From contig CADAIP010000005.1 in NCBI GenBank assembly GCA_902787975.1, positions 1-64,000 on the forward strand: a DNA stretch of 64,000 nt, written 5' to 3'. The notes under the pieces were generated by a model that saw nothing but the letters and a program-made list of their open reading frames with translations, did not search any database and had not been told where the DNA came from. A program made the translations under genes and the position numbers. Of the stretch, positions 1 to 8,099 are shown one piece after another; within the stretch, counting starts at the first letter, position 1, and each line of letters starts with the position of its first letter. Source of the DNA: Oscillospiraceae bacterium (lineage in GTDB: Bacteria; Bacillota; Clostridia; Saccharofermentanales; Saccharofermentanaceae).

Positions 1-133
1 AAAGTGAGGTGAATACGGTGGACGCTGGTGACAGTTGCGACAAACGAGGGAAACGCGGCCGAAATATCCTTTGTTCCTTAAAGTGCCAGTCGATGACCGT
101 ATCGGACCTTAAGGACTAAATGATGTATCGTCA
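1..133 (+). promoter_or_regulatory. structured 5' leader of mgtE (riboswitch-like)
   Basis: A GAGGTGA at 6-12 is exactly complementary to TCACCTC at 131-137 and would close a multi-branched RNA. Inside it TCCTTAA (75-81) pairs with TTAAGGA (109-115), and CGAT (91-94) with ATCG (101-104). The last four bases of the closing helix (134-137) are also the first bases of the terminator that follows, so the two structures compete. Magnesium transporter genes of this kind are often controlled by the M-box riboswitch, but I do not see the conserved M-box core here. The class is therefore unassigned. The 5' end may lie outside the window. Confidence 0.55.
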
Positions 134-167
134 CCTCTGTTTGCCCAAAGCAAAGCGGAGGTTTTTT
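134..167 (+). terminator. intrinsic terminator in the mgtE leader
   Basis: The stem is CCTCTGTTTGC (134-144) with GCAAAGCGGAGG (150-161), followed by a run of T. It lies between the structured leader and the mgtE ribosome binding site, so it can only act as a regulated (attenuator) terminator for mgtE. Its 5' arm overlaps the closing helix of the leader. Confidence 0.75.
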
Positions 168-202
168 GTTCCCGTCGTTTGTTTACTTTTAGGAGGAGAC
201 AA

Positions 203-1597
203 ATGGCAGAGAAGGAAATAAGAAGAGATTATCAGGACGAGATAATCTCACTGATGAGGGGTAACGATTCCCCAAGGGTAATTCATTACAAGTTAGAAGA
301 TTATCACGCAAGTGACATCGCACAGATCTTAGAAGAGCTTAACGACACGGAGCGTAAGAAGCTTTTCAGGGTCTGCGGTAAGACACTGCTTGCCGAATCT
401 TTCGAGTGTCTCGAAGAAGAGCAGGTAAGTGCTTACATCAATGAGATGGACATCAGGCGTGCTGCGGCAGTCATCTCGGAACTCGAGACGGACACGGCTG
501 CCAATGTTTTAAGGGAGCTCGACAAGGAGAGAAGAGGTCTCATCATCGATGCTCTCGATACTGAAGTCAGAAAAGAGATCAGCATCATCGCTTCATACGA
601 TGAAGACGAGATCGGTTCCAAGATGACCGCAAACTTCATCCGTATCGGCTTAGACCTCTCGGTCAAGCAGGCAATGAGCGCGCTCGTTACACAGGCTGAA
701 GAGAATGACAACATCTCGACAATCTTCGTTGAAGATGACGAGGGACTGTTCTACGGCGCTCTCACATTAAAAGATCTCATCACGGCAAGGAGCACGACGG
801 ACCTCAACACGCTGATAGTTACATCGTTCCCTTACGTTTACGCCAACGAGCTGATCGATGACTGTATCGAAAAGCTCAAGGACTATTCGGAGGACTTGAT
901 CCCGGTACTTGATGAAGACAACAAGATACTCGGCGTAATCACATCACAGAGCATCGTCGAAGTCGTCGATGACGAGTTAGGAGAAGACTACGTCAAGCTC
1001 GCCGGACTTACTGCAGAAGAAGATATCAAGGAGCCTCTGCCCCAGAGTATCCGCAAGAGAATGCCCTGGCTTCTCATACTGCTCGGTCTCGGCATGGTCG
1101 TATCCACGCTGGTCGGTGCTTTCGAGGCGGTCATCGCACAGCTCACGATCATCATGGCATTCCAGTCACTGATCCTCGACATGGCAGGTAACGTCGGTAC
1201 GCAGTCGCTCGCTGTCACGATCAGAGTCTTGACGGACGAGAACCTCACGGCAGGCCAGAAGATCAAGCTCGTATTTAAGGAAGCAAGAGTCGGTCTGTCG
1301 GTAGGTCTTATCCTCGGTGTGGCATCGGTCATACTGATCGGCGTATATCTCATGGTGATCAAACACAGAGAGCCCCAGTTTGCATTTGCAGTAAGCGGAT
1401 GCATCGGCGCAGCTTTGCTCGTCTCCATGATCTTCTCTTCGATCGTCGGAACGCTTATCCCGTTGTTCTTCAAGAAGATCAAGATCGACCCTGCAGTTGC
1501 GTCAGGACCGTTGATCACAACACTCAACGACCTTATCGCCGTTGGCTGCTACTATGGAATGAGCTGGCTTTTGCTTATCAACGTGATGGGTTACTGA
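203..1597 (+). CDS. mgtE: magnesium transporter MgtE
   Basis: Mg2+ channel/transporter of the cytoplasmic membrane, 464 residues, the usual family length. The order is that of the family: a charged, helical N domain (about 1-125), a CBS pair (about 130-255) that senses cytoplasmic Mg2+, and a C-terminal membrane domain with about five helices (from about 285) ending in a hydrophobic tail. The ATG at 203 is preceded by AGGAGGA at 191-197. A TTG further upstream (179) has no binding site and lies against the leader terminator, so it is rejected. The gene is monocistronic and preceded by a structured leader with terminator, implying transcription attenuation. Family assignment is firm; the regulation is inferred. 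Confidence 0.95.
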   Translation: MAEKEIRRDYQDEIISLMRGNDSPRVIHYKLEDYHASDIAQILEELNDTERKKLFRVCGKTLLAESFECLEEEQVSAYINEMDIRRAAAVISELETDTAANVLRELDKERRGLIIDALDTEVRKEISIIASYDEDEIGSKMTANFIRIGLDLSVKQAMSALVTQAEENDNISTIFVEDDEGLFYGALTLKDLITARSTTDLNTLIVTSFPYVYANELIDDCIEKLKDYSEDLIPVLDEDNKILGVITSQSIVEVVDDELGEDYVKLAGLTAEEDIKEPLPQSIRKRMPWLLILLGLGMVVSTLVGAFEAVIAQLTIIMAFQSLILDMAGNVGTQSLAVTIRVLTDENLTAGQKIKLVFKEARVGLSVGLILGVASVILIGVYLMVIKHREPQFAFAVSGCIGAALLVSMIFSSIVGTLIPLFFKKIKIDPAVASGPLITTLNDLIAVGCYYGMSWLLLINVMGY

Positions 1598-1602
1598 TCT
1601 TA

Positions 1603-2094
1603 TCAGAATTCCAAAGCGTATACGTAATCGTCCATGTAAAAACCGTTGCCAATATCGTTTTTCTCTTCCCACGCAACGGTGAAGCCAAGCTTCTCATAGA
1701 TCTTTACAGAAGGGTTATTCCTGTTTACATTGAGCTCGATCCTGTTAAGGCCGAGCTCTTTTGCTTTTTCCTTAAGGAATTCCAGCATGACTCTCGAAAA
1801 GCCTTTCCCGCGCTGGTCTTTATAAAGATATAACTTGCTGAGATAAAGCGCTCCCTCTCTCGGATAGAACGCGAGAAAGCCTGCATTAGCGCCATCTTTT
1901 TTTGCAAAATAGTAGTTGTAGCCGTGAGAGAGCTGTTCCGTTACCGCTTCAACAGACTGGAACATATCGAGCATGTAATCGTTCTGCTCTTTTCCTATTA
2001 TGGGATCGTAATGCTCACGCAAAATGGCAGTTGCCATCTCAGACATCTCTTTTATGCCGTTAACGTCGCCTAATGTAAGCTTTATAAAATCCAT
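1603..2094 (-). CDS. GNAT family N-acetyltransferase
   Basis: A 163-residue Gcn5-type acetyltransferase expected to move an acetyl group from acetyl-CoA to an amine. The C-terminal half carries the acetyl-CoA loop, seen as DQRGKGFSR (about residues 93-101), followed by LNVNRNNPSVKIYEKLGF, the usual beta5-alpha4 and NxxAxxfYekxGF region. The start at 2094 is chosen because GGGGAGAG lies just upstream; an in-frame ATG 33 bases earlier has no such site. It converges on mgtE, with its end only five bases from that gene's end. The substrate cannot be read from sequence. Confidence 0.85.
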   Translation of the reverse strand: MDFIKLTLGDVNGIKEMSEMATAILREHYDPIIGKEQNDYMLDMFQSVEAVTEQLSHGYNYYFAKKDGANAGFLAFYPREGALYLSKLYLYKDQRGKGFSRVMLEFLKEKAKELGLNRIELNVNRNNPSVKIYEKLGFTVAWEEKNDIGNGFYMDDYVYALEF

Positions 2095-2184
2095 CTGCCG
2101 GCTCTCCCCGAGAATTGCTTGCAACATAATAACATATTAAAAAACAAGGTATAATATCCTAAAAGTTCAGACACGGAGGAAACT

Positions 2185-2433
2185 ATGGAACACGTAACAT
2201 TCACACCCAAGGGCGTATGCTCCATCCAGATAGATTTTGATTTAGAAGACGGCAAGCTTTACAACGTGCAGTTCATCGGAGGATGCAACGGCAACCTCAA
2301 GGCCATCGGCAGACTCGTCGAAGGCAAGGATGCAAAGGAAGTTGCCGGTATCTTAAGAGGCAACACCTGCGGCATGAAGGGCACATCCTGCGCTGACCAG
2401 CTCGCCAGGGCAATCGACGGGAAGGTCGGCTGA
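2185..2433 (+). CDS. TSCPD domain protein, TIGR03905 type
   Basis: An 82-residue cytoplasmic protein that is almost entirely one TSCPD domain, the small cysteine-bearing domain also found at the C-terminus of B12-dependent ribonucleotide reductases. Cysteines lie in VCSIQ, GGCNGN, NTCGMKG and TSCADQLA, consistent with metal or nucleic acid binding, though none is proven. The start is supported by ACGGAGG ahead of the ATG. A TATAAT sequence lies about 40 bases upstream. The stand-alone form is common in Clostridia and has no assigned function. Confidence 0.85.
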   Translation: MEHVTFTPKGVCSIQIDFDLEDGKLYNVQFIGGCNGNLKAIGRLVEGKDAKEVAGILRGNTCGMKGTSCADQLARAIDGKVG

Positions 2434-2460
2434 TAAAGGCTTTTACATTATGTTTTCGAG

Positions 2461-2490
2461 GTCCCGGTGCAACAAGCCGGGACTTAAAAC
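2461..2490 (+). terminator. weak intrinsic terminator
   Basis: Stem GTCCCGG (2461-2467) with CCGGGAC (2477-2483), then only a short mixed A/T tail. It lies between the TSCPD gene and the lipoprotein gene and probably ends the former. The weak T tract lowers confidence. Confidence 0.5.
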
Positions 2491-2526
2491 TGTTTTATAA
2501 GTAGAAAACCTCGGGAGGGAATTCTT

Positions 2527-3516
2527 ATGAAACTTACAAAGATGATCGCATCAGTTCTGACAGGCTCGCTTTGCTTGTCCGTATTCTGCTGTGGCTGTAC
2601 GAACACCAGAGAGACGGAAGAAACGAAAGACAACAAACCGGTAGTAGATGAACTTCCCGAAGATGAGGTCCTTATCAGATCAAGCCACAAGAACGGCGCA
2701 TGGGGATATCATAGTAGCGTGACTTACGTGTTTTCTGACGGCAGTGTGTACAGTTCCAGCGAGTCCTTTGAAGGCTACTATTCATATGGTCAGAATAATC
2801 TTACTGAAGAGGACAGGATCGCGCTTCTTAAGAAGTACACCAAACCCAGAGCTTATATAGATGAGAACCAGCTTCTCAAGATCTATCAGCAGGCTATGCA
2901 GATCGATCCGGATGCCGAATTCGTATACGAAGATCTGTATGCATGTGATGCAGGCACAAGTGTTGTTGAAGTCAATGTTGACGGCGAGTGGATCAAGCTC
3001 AGCGAATCAGGCGACCAGAACGGGGCACTTGATGACCGCCACGCAAAAAAAGCAGATGCACTTATAGAAGGTTTATTTAAGACCACCGATTTTAAAAGTG
3101 CTGCCTCCGTCTATTCCGGGAACGAGACATTCCTTGAGACATTCGAGTGCCCCGGCGCAAGCCTTGATAATGCCAGAAGACTTATCACAAACGAAAAGGA
3201 ATTCAGGCAGTTCGAAAAGGACACCGGCATCAAACTGAGCGAGATGGAAGAATTTGAATATTTTGTCGATTCCAGTTACGACCTTTACGCTCATGTCTGC
3301 ATAGGCGTTGAGATCATCGAGTACGACAACTACATGAGTCTTGATGAAGTCTCCGCCGACGCATTCATCGTCTCCCCGGACTACACGGGCTTTGCTCTCG
3401 TCGAAGATCCCCAGGTCGATATCTCCGATGACATCGTCGAACAGAAAACCTACTGCTACGTCGTCATACTGCCTGGTTACGACCTGAGCGTCTACGAAGA
3501 TTTCTTACATCACTGA
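2527..3516 (+). CDS. hypothetical lipoprotein
   Basis: A 329-residue exported protein with no family I recognise. The first 24 residues form a lipoprotein signal: a lysine, a hydrophobic core, then FCCGC with Cys24 the likely lipidated residue. A Glu/Thr/Lys-rich spacer follows, then an acidic soluble domain rich in Tyr and Asp, with a Tyr/Ser-rich stretch near residues 65-85. The start has CGGGAGGGA upstream. The gene is flanked by terminators and appears monocistronic. It probably faces the outside of the membrane; function unknown. Confidence 0.8.
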   Translation: MKLTKMIASVLTGSLCLSVFCCGCTNTRETEETKDNKPVVDELPEDEVLIRSSHKNGAWGYHSSVTYVFSDGSVYSSSESFEGYYSYGQNNLTEEDRIALLKKYTKPRAYIDENQLLKIYQQAMQIDPDAEFVYEDLYACDAGTSVVEVNVDGEWIKLSESGDQNGALDDRHAKKADALIEGLFKTTDFKSAASVYSGNETFLETFECPGASLDNARRLITNEKEFRQFEKDTGIKLSEMEEFEYFVDSSYDLYAHVCIGVEIIEYDNYMSLDEVSADAFIVSPDYTGFALVEDPQVDISDDIVEQKTYCYVVILPGYDLSVYEDFLHH

Positions 3517-3521
3517 TATGA

Positions 3522-3548
3522 AGGATGTCCCTCGGGGCATCCTTTTTT
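3522..3548 (+). terminator. intrinsic terminator after the lipoprotein gene
   Basis: AGGATGTCCC pairs with GGGGCATCCT (one G-U pair) across a tiny loop and is followed directly by six T. It ends the 2527-3516 gene. Confidence 0.88.
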
Positions 3549-3561
3549 CGCGAAAAATACC

Positions 3562-3681
3562 ATTCCATCTTAAGTTCCATGTTTTCGAGCAGTTTTAGGT
3601 GGAACATCAGGTGGAAAACACCACAATTCCATCTATTCTTCCATGTGTTTGACCAGAATCAGGTGGAAGAAAAAGTGGAAG
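3562..3681. repeat. two tandem 56-nt imperfect palindromes
   Basis: Units at 3562-3617 and 3626-3681 are equal in length and alignable. Each begins ATTCCATCT, has TTCCATGT four bases later, then a 14-base centre, then AGGTGGAA and, six bases on, GTGGAA. The TTCCA and TGGAA arms are complementary, so each unit folds into a long two-step hairpin. Differences between units fall mostly in the loop and spacers, suggesting conservation of the stem. Confidence 0.8.
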
Positions 3682-3767
3682 CCGTTTTCGACGCATGAAA
3701 GGATGCCGGCATTCTTTATGTTTTGGTGTTTGATATTTCTCGATTATTCGCAGATGCTAAAAGCCGT

Positions 3768-3856
3768 GTGCAATTGTTCCTCATTTTTAACCGTAACAGT
3801 TGCACAAAAAGGCCGTTTTATGCAATTGTTGGCCCTTTTTTAAGCAAACAATTGCA
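3768..3856. repeat. paired GCAATTGTT hairpin element, copy 1
   Basis: Two consecutive inverted repeats. The first is GTGCAATTGTT (3768-3778) with AACAGTTGCAC (3795-3805). The second is TGCAATTGTT (3821-3830) with AACAATTGCA (3847-3856). The loops are T-rich. The same two-hairpin arrangement, with very similar arms, occurs at 43542-43628. Confidence 0.8.
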
Positions 3857-3905
3857 CAGCGGCTACAGACTGTGGCTGAATCTGTTTTCACCCCATCGAA
3901 AAAAA

Positions 3906-3938
3906 GGATGCCTCACTTCACTGAGACATCCCTTTTAA
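3906..3938 (-). terminator. intrinsic terminator for the PlsC/lipid kinase operon
   Basis: Read on the minus strand, GGATGTCTCA pairs with TGAGGCATCC with one G-U pair and is followed by a run of T. It lies just past the end of the kinase gene at 3958. The plus-strand reading has a C-A mismatch at that position, so the minus strand is the functional one. Confidence 0.8.
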
Positions 3939-3957
3939 AATCAATTAATTACCCGAA

Positions 3958-4809
3958 TTACTTATACGCCGTATATGTCGTTACGTTGAGTACTGTCTCG
4001 CCGTCGATCTGGAGGGCGACGGGGCGGTCGAATGTGACCGTGATCTTGTGGCCTGTCTTTACCTCAACGACCTTTGTGTGGTTGATGTGCTTGCCCTTGA
4101 AGATGGAAGGGAAGATAGCGAGCGTTCTGATCTTGCCGCTGCCGTGGAAAAGGAGCAGTGAGAGGAGACGGTCCTTGCCAAGACGGTCCTGGGCGGGCGT
4201 GGCGATCATGCCACCACCATAGTAACGTCCGTTCATTGAAGGCGCGAGCCATACTTTCTGATAAGAGAACTTCTGACCATCAACATCGATCTCTGCGTTT
4301 GTGGGCTTGTAGTGGAAGAGCAGACCCTTGATGGCGATTCCTGCGTAGTCGATCTTCTCCTTGCCGGCTTCTCTCATCTGGTCGCCGACTTCGCAGCAGT
4401 AACCGTCAATGCCGTAGCCGATGCCGTTGATGAAGCGCTTCTTCATGCCGTTAACTTCGACGAAGGGGAGGTCCTTGATGTATTCGTTGATCTGCACGGG
4501 AGCGTCGCCGACCTTCTTGCCCAGGTCGTTCCAGAAGTCGTTGCCTGTTCCTGTAGGGAAGAAGTAGAGAGGCTGTACGATGTCGATCCCGTCGGTGTTG
4601 TTGATGAAGCGGTTGAGCGTACCGTCGCCGCCGCAGAGATAGAGTTCGTCATCAGGATTGAGACCTGCAAAGAAAGCATTGGCATCGGTGATCTTTGTGA
4701 CGTCCTCGAAAACCAATTCCTTGCCGCTTAAGAAAGGCTTGATCTCTTCTGCTTTGGTCTTGCCGGTTCCGTTTCCGGAAAGGCTGTTATACAGTACGTA
4801 GGTTGACAT
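3958..4809 (-). CDS. YegS/DgkB-type diacylglycerol (lipid) kinase
   Basis: A 283-residue cytoplasmic kinase of the DAGK catalytic family, likely phosphorylating diacylglycerol or a related lipid with ATP. The nucleotide-binding motif CGGDGTLNRF lies at about residues 60-69 and a second glycine-rich loop, PTGTGNDFWNDL, at about 86-97. The start at 4809 has AGGAGGAG upstream; an upstream extension lies within the preceding gene and has no site. It overlaps the end of plsC by 23 bases, so the two are translationally coupled, and together they suggest phosphatidic acid and phospholipid turnover. The substrate is inferred from family and neighbour. Confidence 0.9.
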   Translation of the reverse strand: MSTYVLYNSLSGNGTGKTKAEEIKPFLSGKELVFEDVTKITDANAFFAGLNPDDELYLCGGDGTLNRFINNTDGIDIVQPLYFFPTGTGNDFWNDLGKKVGDAPVQINEYIKDLPFVEVNGMKKRFINGIGYGIDGYCCEVGDQMREAGKEKIDYAGIAIKGLLFHYKPTNAEIDVDGQKFSYQKVWLAPSMNGRYYGGGMIATPAQDRLGKDRLLSLLLFHGSGKIRTLAIFPSIFKGKHINHTKVVEVKTGHKITVTFDRPVALQIDGETVLNVTTYTAYK

Positions 4810-5548
4810 TATCGTTCTCCTCCTCGTTATTGTCGATATAAGCAAGCATGAGATTTCTTGCATAATCGGAGATCTCGTTGCAGCGCTGTGCCTTTACGTC
4901 TTCGGCAGACACTACGTCTAAGACCTCAAAATAAACGTCACTCTTATGAAGCGGGAAATTCTTGCGGATCATGTCGGCACCCTTGATGCCGCAGATGACA
5001 ACCGGAACGTTTGCCTTCTGTGCGATCTTGAAGACTCCGCTGTGGAAAGGAAGAAGTCCTTCACCGAAGTTTCTTGTTCCTTCCGGATATACTGCCATGG
5101 ATACTTCATCGTTCCTGATGAGCTCTGCTGCCTTGTTGACTGTCTCCATTGCCTTTCTCGGATTCTCACGGTCTATTGCGAGGAAGCAGCACTTTCTTAT
5201 GATGTTGCCCCAGAAAGGAACGTGGAAATTCTCTTCCTTGGAAATGAAGGCGAGGTCATAATCTTTGAACATATACCATGTCGTGATCGGATCTAATTTG
5301 GATTTGTGGTTGCAGACGAGAAGGAACCTCTGATTCTGGGGAATCTTGTCCATTCCTTTGGTGTGCAGATGCACGCGCCCGAAAAACACCAGGATCCAGG
5401 TCGAGCTGTTAAGGAGCCAACGGTAATAGCCGTTGTGCTTGTCATAGAACTTCTTGGAATCGACCAGGCACGCGCTGACCATCAGGAGAAGTGCGTACTG
5501 GAGGACACCGAAGATCAGAAAAATAAATAACCAAAGTATATATTTCAT
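4787..5548 (-). CDS. plsC: 1-acyl-sn-glycerol-3-phosphate acyltransferase PlsC
   Basis: A 253-residue membrane-bound acyltransferase that acylates lysophosphatidic acid to phosphatidic acid. It has an N-terminal hydrophobic helix (about 3-27), a second one (about 44-56), the catalytic motif NHKSKLD (H-X4-D, about residues 94-100) and the substrate motif YPEGTR (about 164-169). Length is normal for PlsC. The start is the first Met of the hydrophobic segment, with GGTGGTG upstream. It is the first gene of a two-gene operon with the lipid kinase. Confidence 0.92.
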   Translation of the reverse strand: MKYILWLFIFLIFGVLQYALLLMVSACLVDSKKFYDKHNGYYRWLLNSSTWILVFFGRVHLHTKGMDKIPQNQRFLLVCNHKSKLDPITTWYMFKDYDLAFISKEENFHVPFWGNIIRKCCFLAIDRENPRKAMETVNKAAELIRNDEVSMAVYPEGTRNFGEGLLPFHSGVFKIAQKANVPVVICGIKGADMIRKNFPLHKSDVYFEVLDVVSAEDVKAQRCNEISDYARNLMLAYIDNNEEENDNVNLRTV

Positions 5549-5816
5549 CTGAACACCACCATTACGACAATCATAGCAGAAAGAAAATTATTTTGATAAT
5601 CAAATTTTCGAATCTCTGTTCGTTAAGTTAGCTAAATCGAAAATACATAAATTGCGGACAATAGCAATATCTGTAAAGTGGAGGTGGCAGCCTGACGGAA
5701 ATTTGTGCTTATTTTTAGGCAATGCCCCTTATCCAAGTTGATTGTTTGCTTAACCATTCTTGCTGTATCATTTATCTTGACAAGAAGCAAAAATAAAATT
5801 GTTTCGTGGAGGTAAT

Positions 5817-7838
5817 ATGAAAAAAGGTTTAGTTAAACTCATCGCGGGCGCTTTGGCAGGCATGTTCCTCCTTAGCGGATGTGATGCTCTTCCCAAGGGC
5901 TCAGACGGACCGCGTGAAGTTCCGCAGACCATCACGGCGGACTTCACAAAGAAGGAAAACAAGGGCAACTGGGTCACATATGGTGACTGCAAGGTAACCC
6001 TTAAGGATGGAACAGCTGTTGTTACGGAGCGCAAATCAAGCAACAGCGGTGTTGCAGTACCTTGCCCTGATTACAGAGGCAACAAGATCAAGACTACTGC
6101 ACAGGCAACGACCGAAAATGACTCACTCACTCTTTCGATGAGATATGAGATCTTCGGCAACGTTACATATGTAAACATTGCAGGCGGCCAGCCTGACGCA
6201 TCCGGTGCGGTAAGCATTACCGGCACGGTCGAGATCCCTGCAAATGCAGAAAATGCTTTGATCTATCTCGAAGCAAATGACGTAAGAGATTACACGGTTT
6301 CTTCTTTTACGGTAAGCATTGAAGGTGAGTTCAACAACCTTACGGGCGTACCTGTTGAATCACTTCAGGATCCTACACAGACAGCTTCTCTTGCAGCTGC
6401 TTATGCCGACTACTTCAAGTTCGGTGTAGCTTCACCTGCAACTGTAATGACAAACACAAACGACGGCTTCAGAAAGCTCATCACGACACAGTTCAATTCA
6501 GTTACACCTGAAAATGAACTCAAGCCTGACAGCGTTCTTGATGCTGCTACAACACTTGCAGATCCCGCAAAGTACAATGAGTGCCCTGCGATCCATTTCG
6601 ATGCTGCAAAGCCCATCCTGGACTTCTGCAAAGAGAACGGCATCCAGATGAGAGGACATACTCTCGTATGGTATTCACAGACACCTTCATGGCTCTTCTA
6701 TGAGAACTATGATGTCAACGGAAATCTCGCAAGCAGAGAGCTCATGCTCAAGAGAATGGAAAACTATATCGACCAGGTCATGAACTGGTGCGAAGAGAAT
6801 TATCCCGGCGTTATCTATGCCTGGGACGTAGTCAATGAAGCGGCCGCAGATGATGGGGGAATGAGAGACTGTTACTGGAAGCAGACAATTGGTGATGACT
6901 ACGTTGCTAAGGCATTCGAGTTTGCAAGAAAGCACGGACCTGCCGGAGTACAGCTCTTCTATAACGATTACAACGAATATCAGACATCCAAGCAGGATGA
7001 CATCCTTGCTTTCCTGAAGCCTATCGCTGAAGCAGGCAACCTCGACGGTATGGGCATGCAGAGCCACATCAGCTCCGGCCTCAATGTCGACAACTATGTT
7101 GAAGCTGCCAAGAGATATGCAGATGAGCTCGGTGTAGTTATCCACATCACAGAGCTTGACGTTACAGCACCCAAGTCAGTTAACCCTATGTACGACCAGG
7201 GCGTTTACATGAAGAAGTTCTTCACAGCCATCATCGAAGCAGACAAGGCAGGCGTTCCGATCGAGTGCGTAACTGTCTGGGGTCTCACAGATGACATGAG
7301 CTGGAAGTCTGCAACAAAGCCGTTGCTCTTCTACGGAAACCTCTCACCCAAGCCGGCATACGAGGGAGTTATGTGCGCTATCAACGGCGGCGAAGTTGCA
7401 AAGCCTGCTGACTATGTTGAGCCTGTATCCGATACAACTCCTTTCACAGAGGACTATGAGGACCAGAGTTTCATCGGCGGTCCGAGATACAGCTCCGTAC
7501 AGAAGGTTGTTGAAGGCGGTCACGACAGTGGTTTCTGCCTCCAGAACACAGAAGGTTATGCTGAGTACGACGGTTATTCGATCGACGTTTCCCAGTATGC
7601 AGGACACGTTATCCACGTTAGCTTCTGGATCAAGTCCAAGGCTGATGTCTGCAAGTGCACCGCTGACATCGACGGCACATGGCCTAACATTGCCGAAGTA
7701 CAGACAGGTTCTGATGAGTGGGTATTTGGCGAAGGTGATTTCGAGATCGAAGAAGGCGCTACTCTCACGATCTATTTCGAGAGTTCCGACATGAGCCCGT
7801 TCTTCCTTGACGACCTCGAGATCAAAGCAATGAACTGA
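5817..7838 (+). CDS. GH10 endo-1,4-beta-xylanase lipoprotein, CBM-GH10-CBM
   Basis: A 673-residue cell-surface xylanase. The signal ends in LLSGC with Cys22 the likely lipid anchor. A beta-rich CBM4/9- or CBM22-like module fills about 35-180. The GH10 barrel (about 195-530) has the strand WDVVNEA with the acid/base Glu341, and ITELDV with the nucleophile Glu446; RGHTLVW is also typical. A second CBM-like module covers about 540-673. The ATG at 5817 follows GTGGAGG; a TTG 18 bases upstream is rejected. Monocistronic with its own terminator. Activity on xylan is a family inference; the carbohydrate-binding module families are less certain. Confidence 0.95.
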   Translation: MKKGLVKLIAGALAGMFLLSGCDALPKGSDGPREVPQTITADFTKKENKGNWVTYGDCKVTLKDGTAVVTERKSSNSGVAVPCPDYRGNKIKTTAQATTENDSLTLSMRYEIFGNVTYVNIAGGQPDASGAVSITGTVEIPANAENALIYLEANDVRDYTVSSFTVSIEGEFNNLTGVPVESLQDPTQTASLAAAYADYFKFGVASPATVMTNTNDGFRKLITTQFNSVTPENELKPDSVLDAATTLADPAKYNECPAIHFDAAKPILDFCKENGIQMRGHTLVWYSQTPSWLFYENYDVNGNLASRELMLKRMENYIDQVMNWCEENYPGVIYAWDVVNEAAADDGGMRDCYWKQTIGDDYVAKAFEFARKHGPAGVQLFYNDYNEYQTSKQDDILAFLKPIAEAGNLDGMGMQSHISSGLNVDNYVEAAKRYADELGVVIHITELDVTAPKSVNPMYDQGVYMKKFFTAIIEADKAGVPIECVTVWGLTDDMSWKSATKPLLFYGNLSPKPAYEGVMCAINGGEVAKPADYVEPVSDTTPFTEDYEDQSFIGGPRYSSVQKVVEGGHDSGFCLQNTEGYAEYDGYSIDVSQYAGHVIHVSFWIKSKADVCKCTADIDGTWPNIAEVQTGSDEWVFGEGDFEIEEGATLTIYFESSDMSPFFLDDLEIKAMN

Positions 7839-7866
7839 TAATTCAAACCGATTCTCCGTACAGGAC

Positions 7867-7902
7867 AGGGTGTCTCAGATTACTGAGGCACCTTGTTTTT
7901 TG
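7867..7902 (+). terminator. intrinsic terminator after the xylanase gene
   Basis: AGGGTGTCTCAG pairs with CTGAGGCACCTT, with G-U pairs, across a four-base loop, followed by GTTTTTT. The stem sequence resembles those at 3906 and 43508. Confidence 0.85.
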
Positions 7903-8099
7903 GCCGGGCGGTCCGTGAAAGCGCCACGGTAAATATGCTTCAGGTCTGGTTTTCGCAGGTGCCAAACAATAATAACTTCCGATGTCCGCTCAGCAGCAAT
8001 GCAAATTTATCGAAAAACAATAAAAAGTAATTGAAAAACAATATAACCCGTGCTAATATAATCCCAACCATGGTAATTCTTTATTAGGAGTAAGGTCAG

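Larger units (their letters stand above)
3549..3957. other. gene-free gap filled with two kinds of palindromic repeat
   Basis: No credible gene: the short open frames have no binding site and are created by the repeats. It contains two tandem 56-nt palindromic units (3562-3617, 3626-3681), a pair of GCAATTGTT hairpins (3768-3856) and a minus-strand terminator (3906-3932). The gap separates two convergent genes, so it need not contain a promoter. Confidence 0.75.

Noticed and set aside
1..133. M-box (magnesium) riboswitch
   Set aside because: The location fits, but the conserved M-box core bases are not recognisable; kept as an unassigned structured leader instead.
3643..3938. Short open frames in the 3549-3957 gap
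   Set aside because: They have no ribosome binding site and run through palindromic repeats; no protein-like composition.
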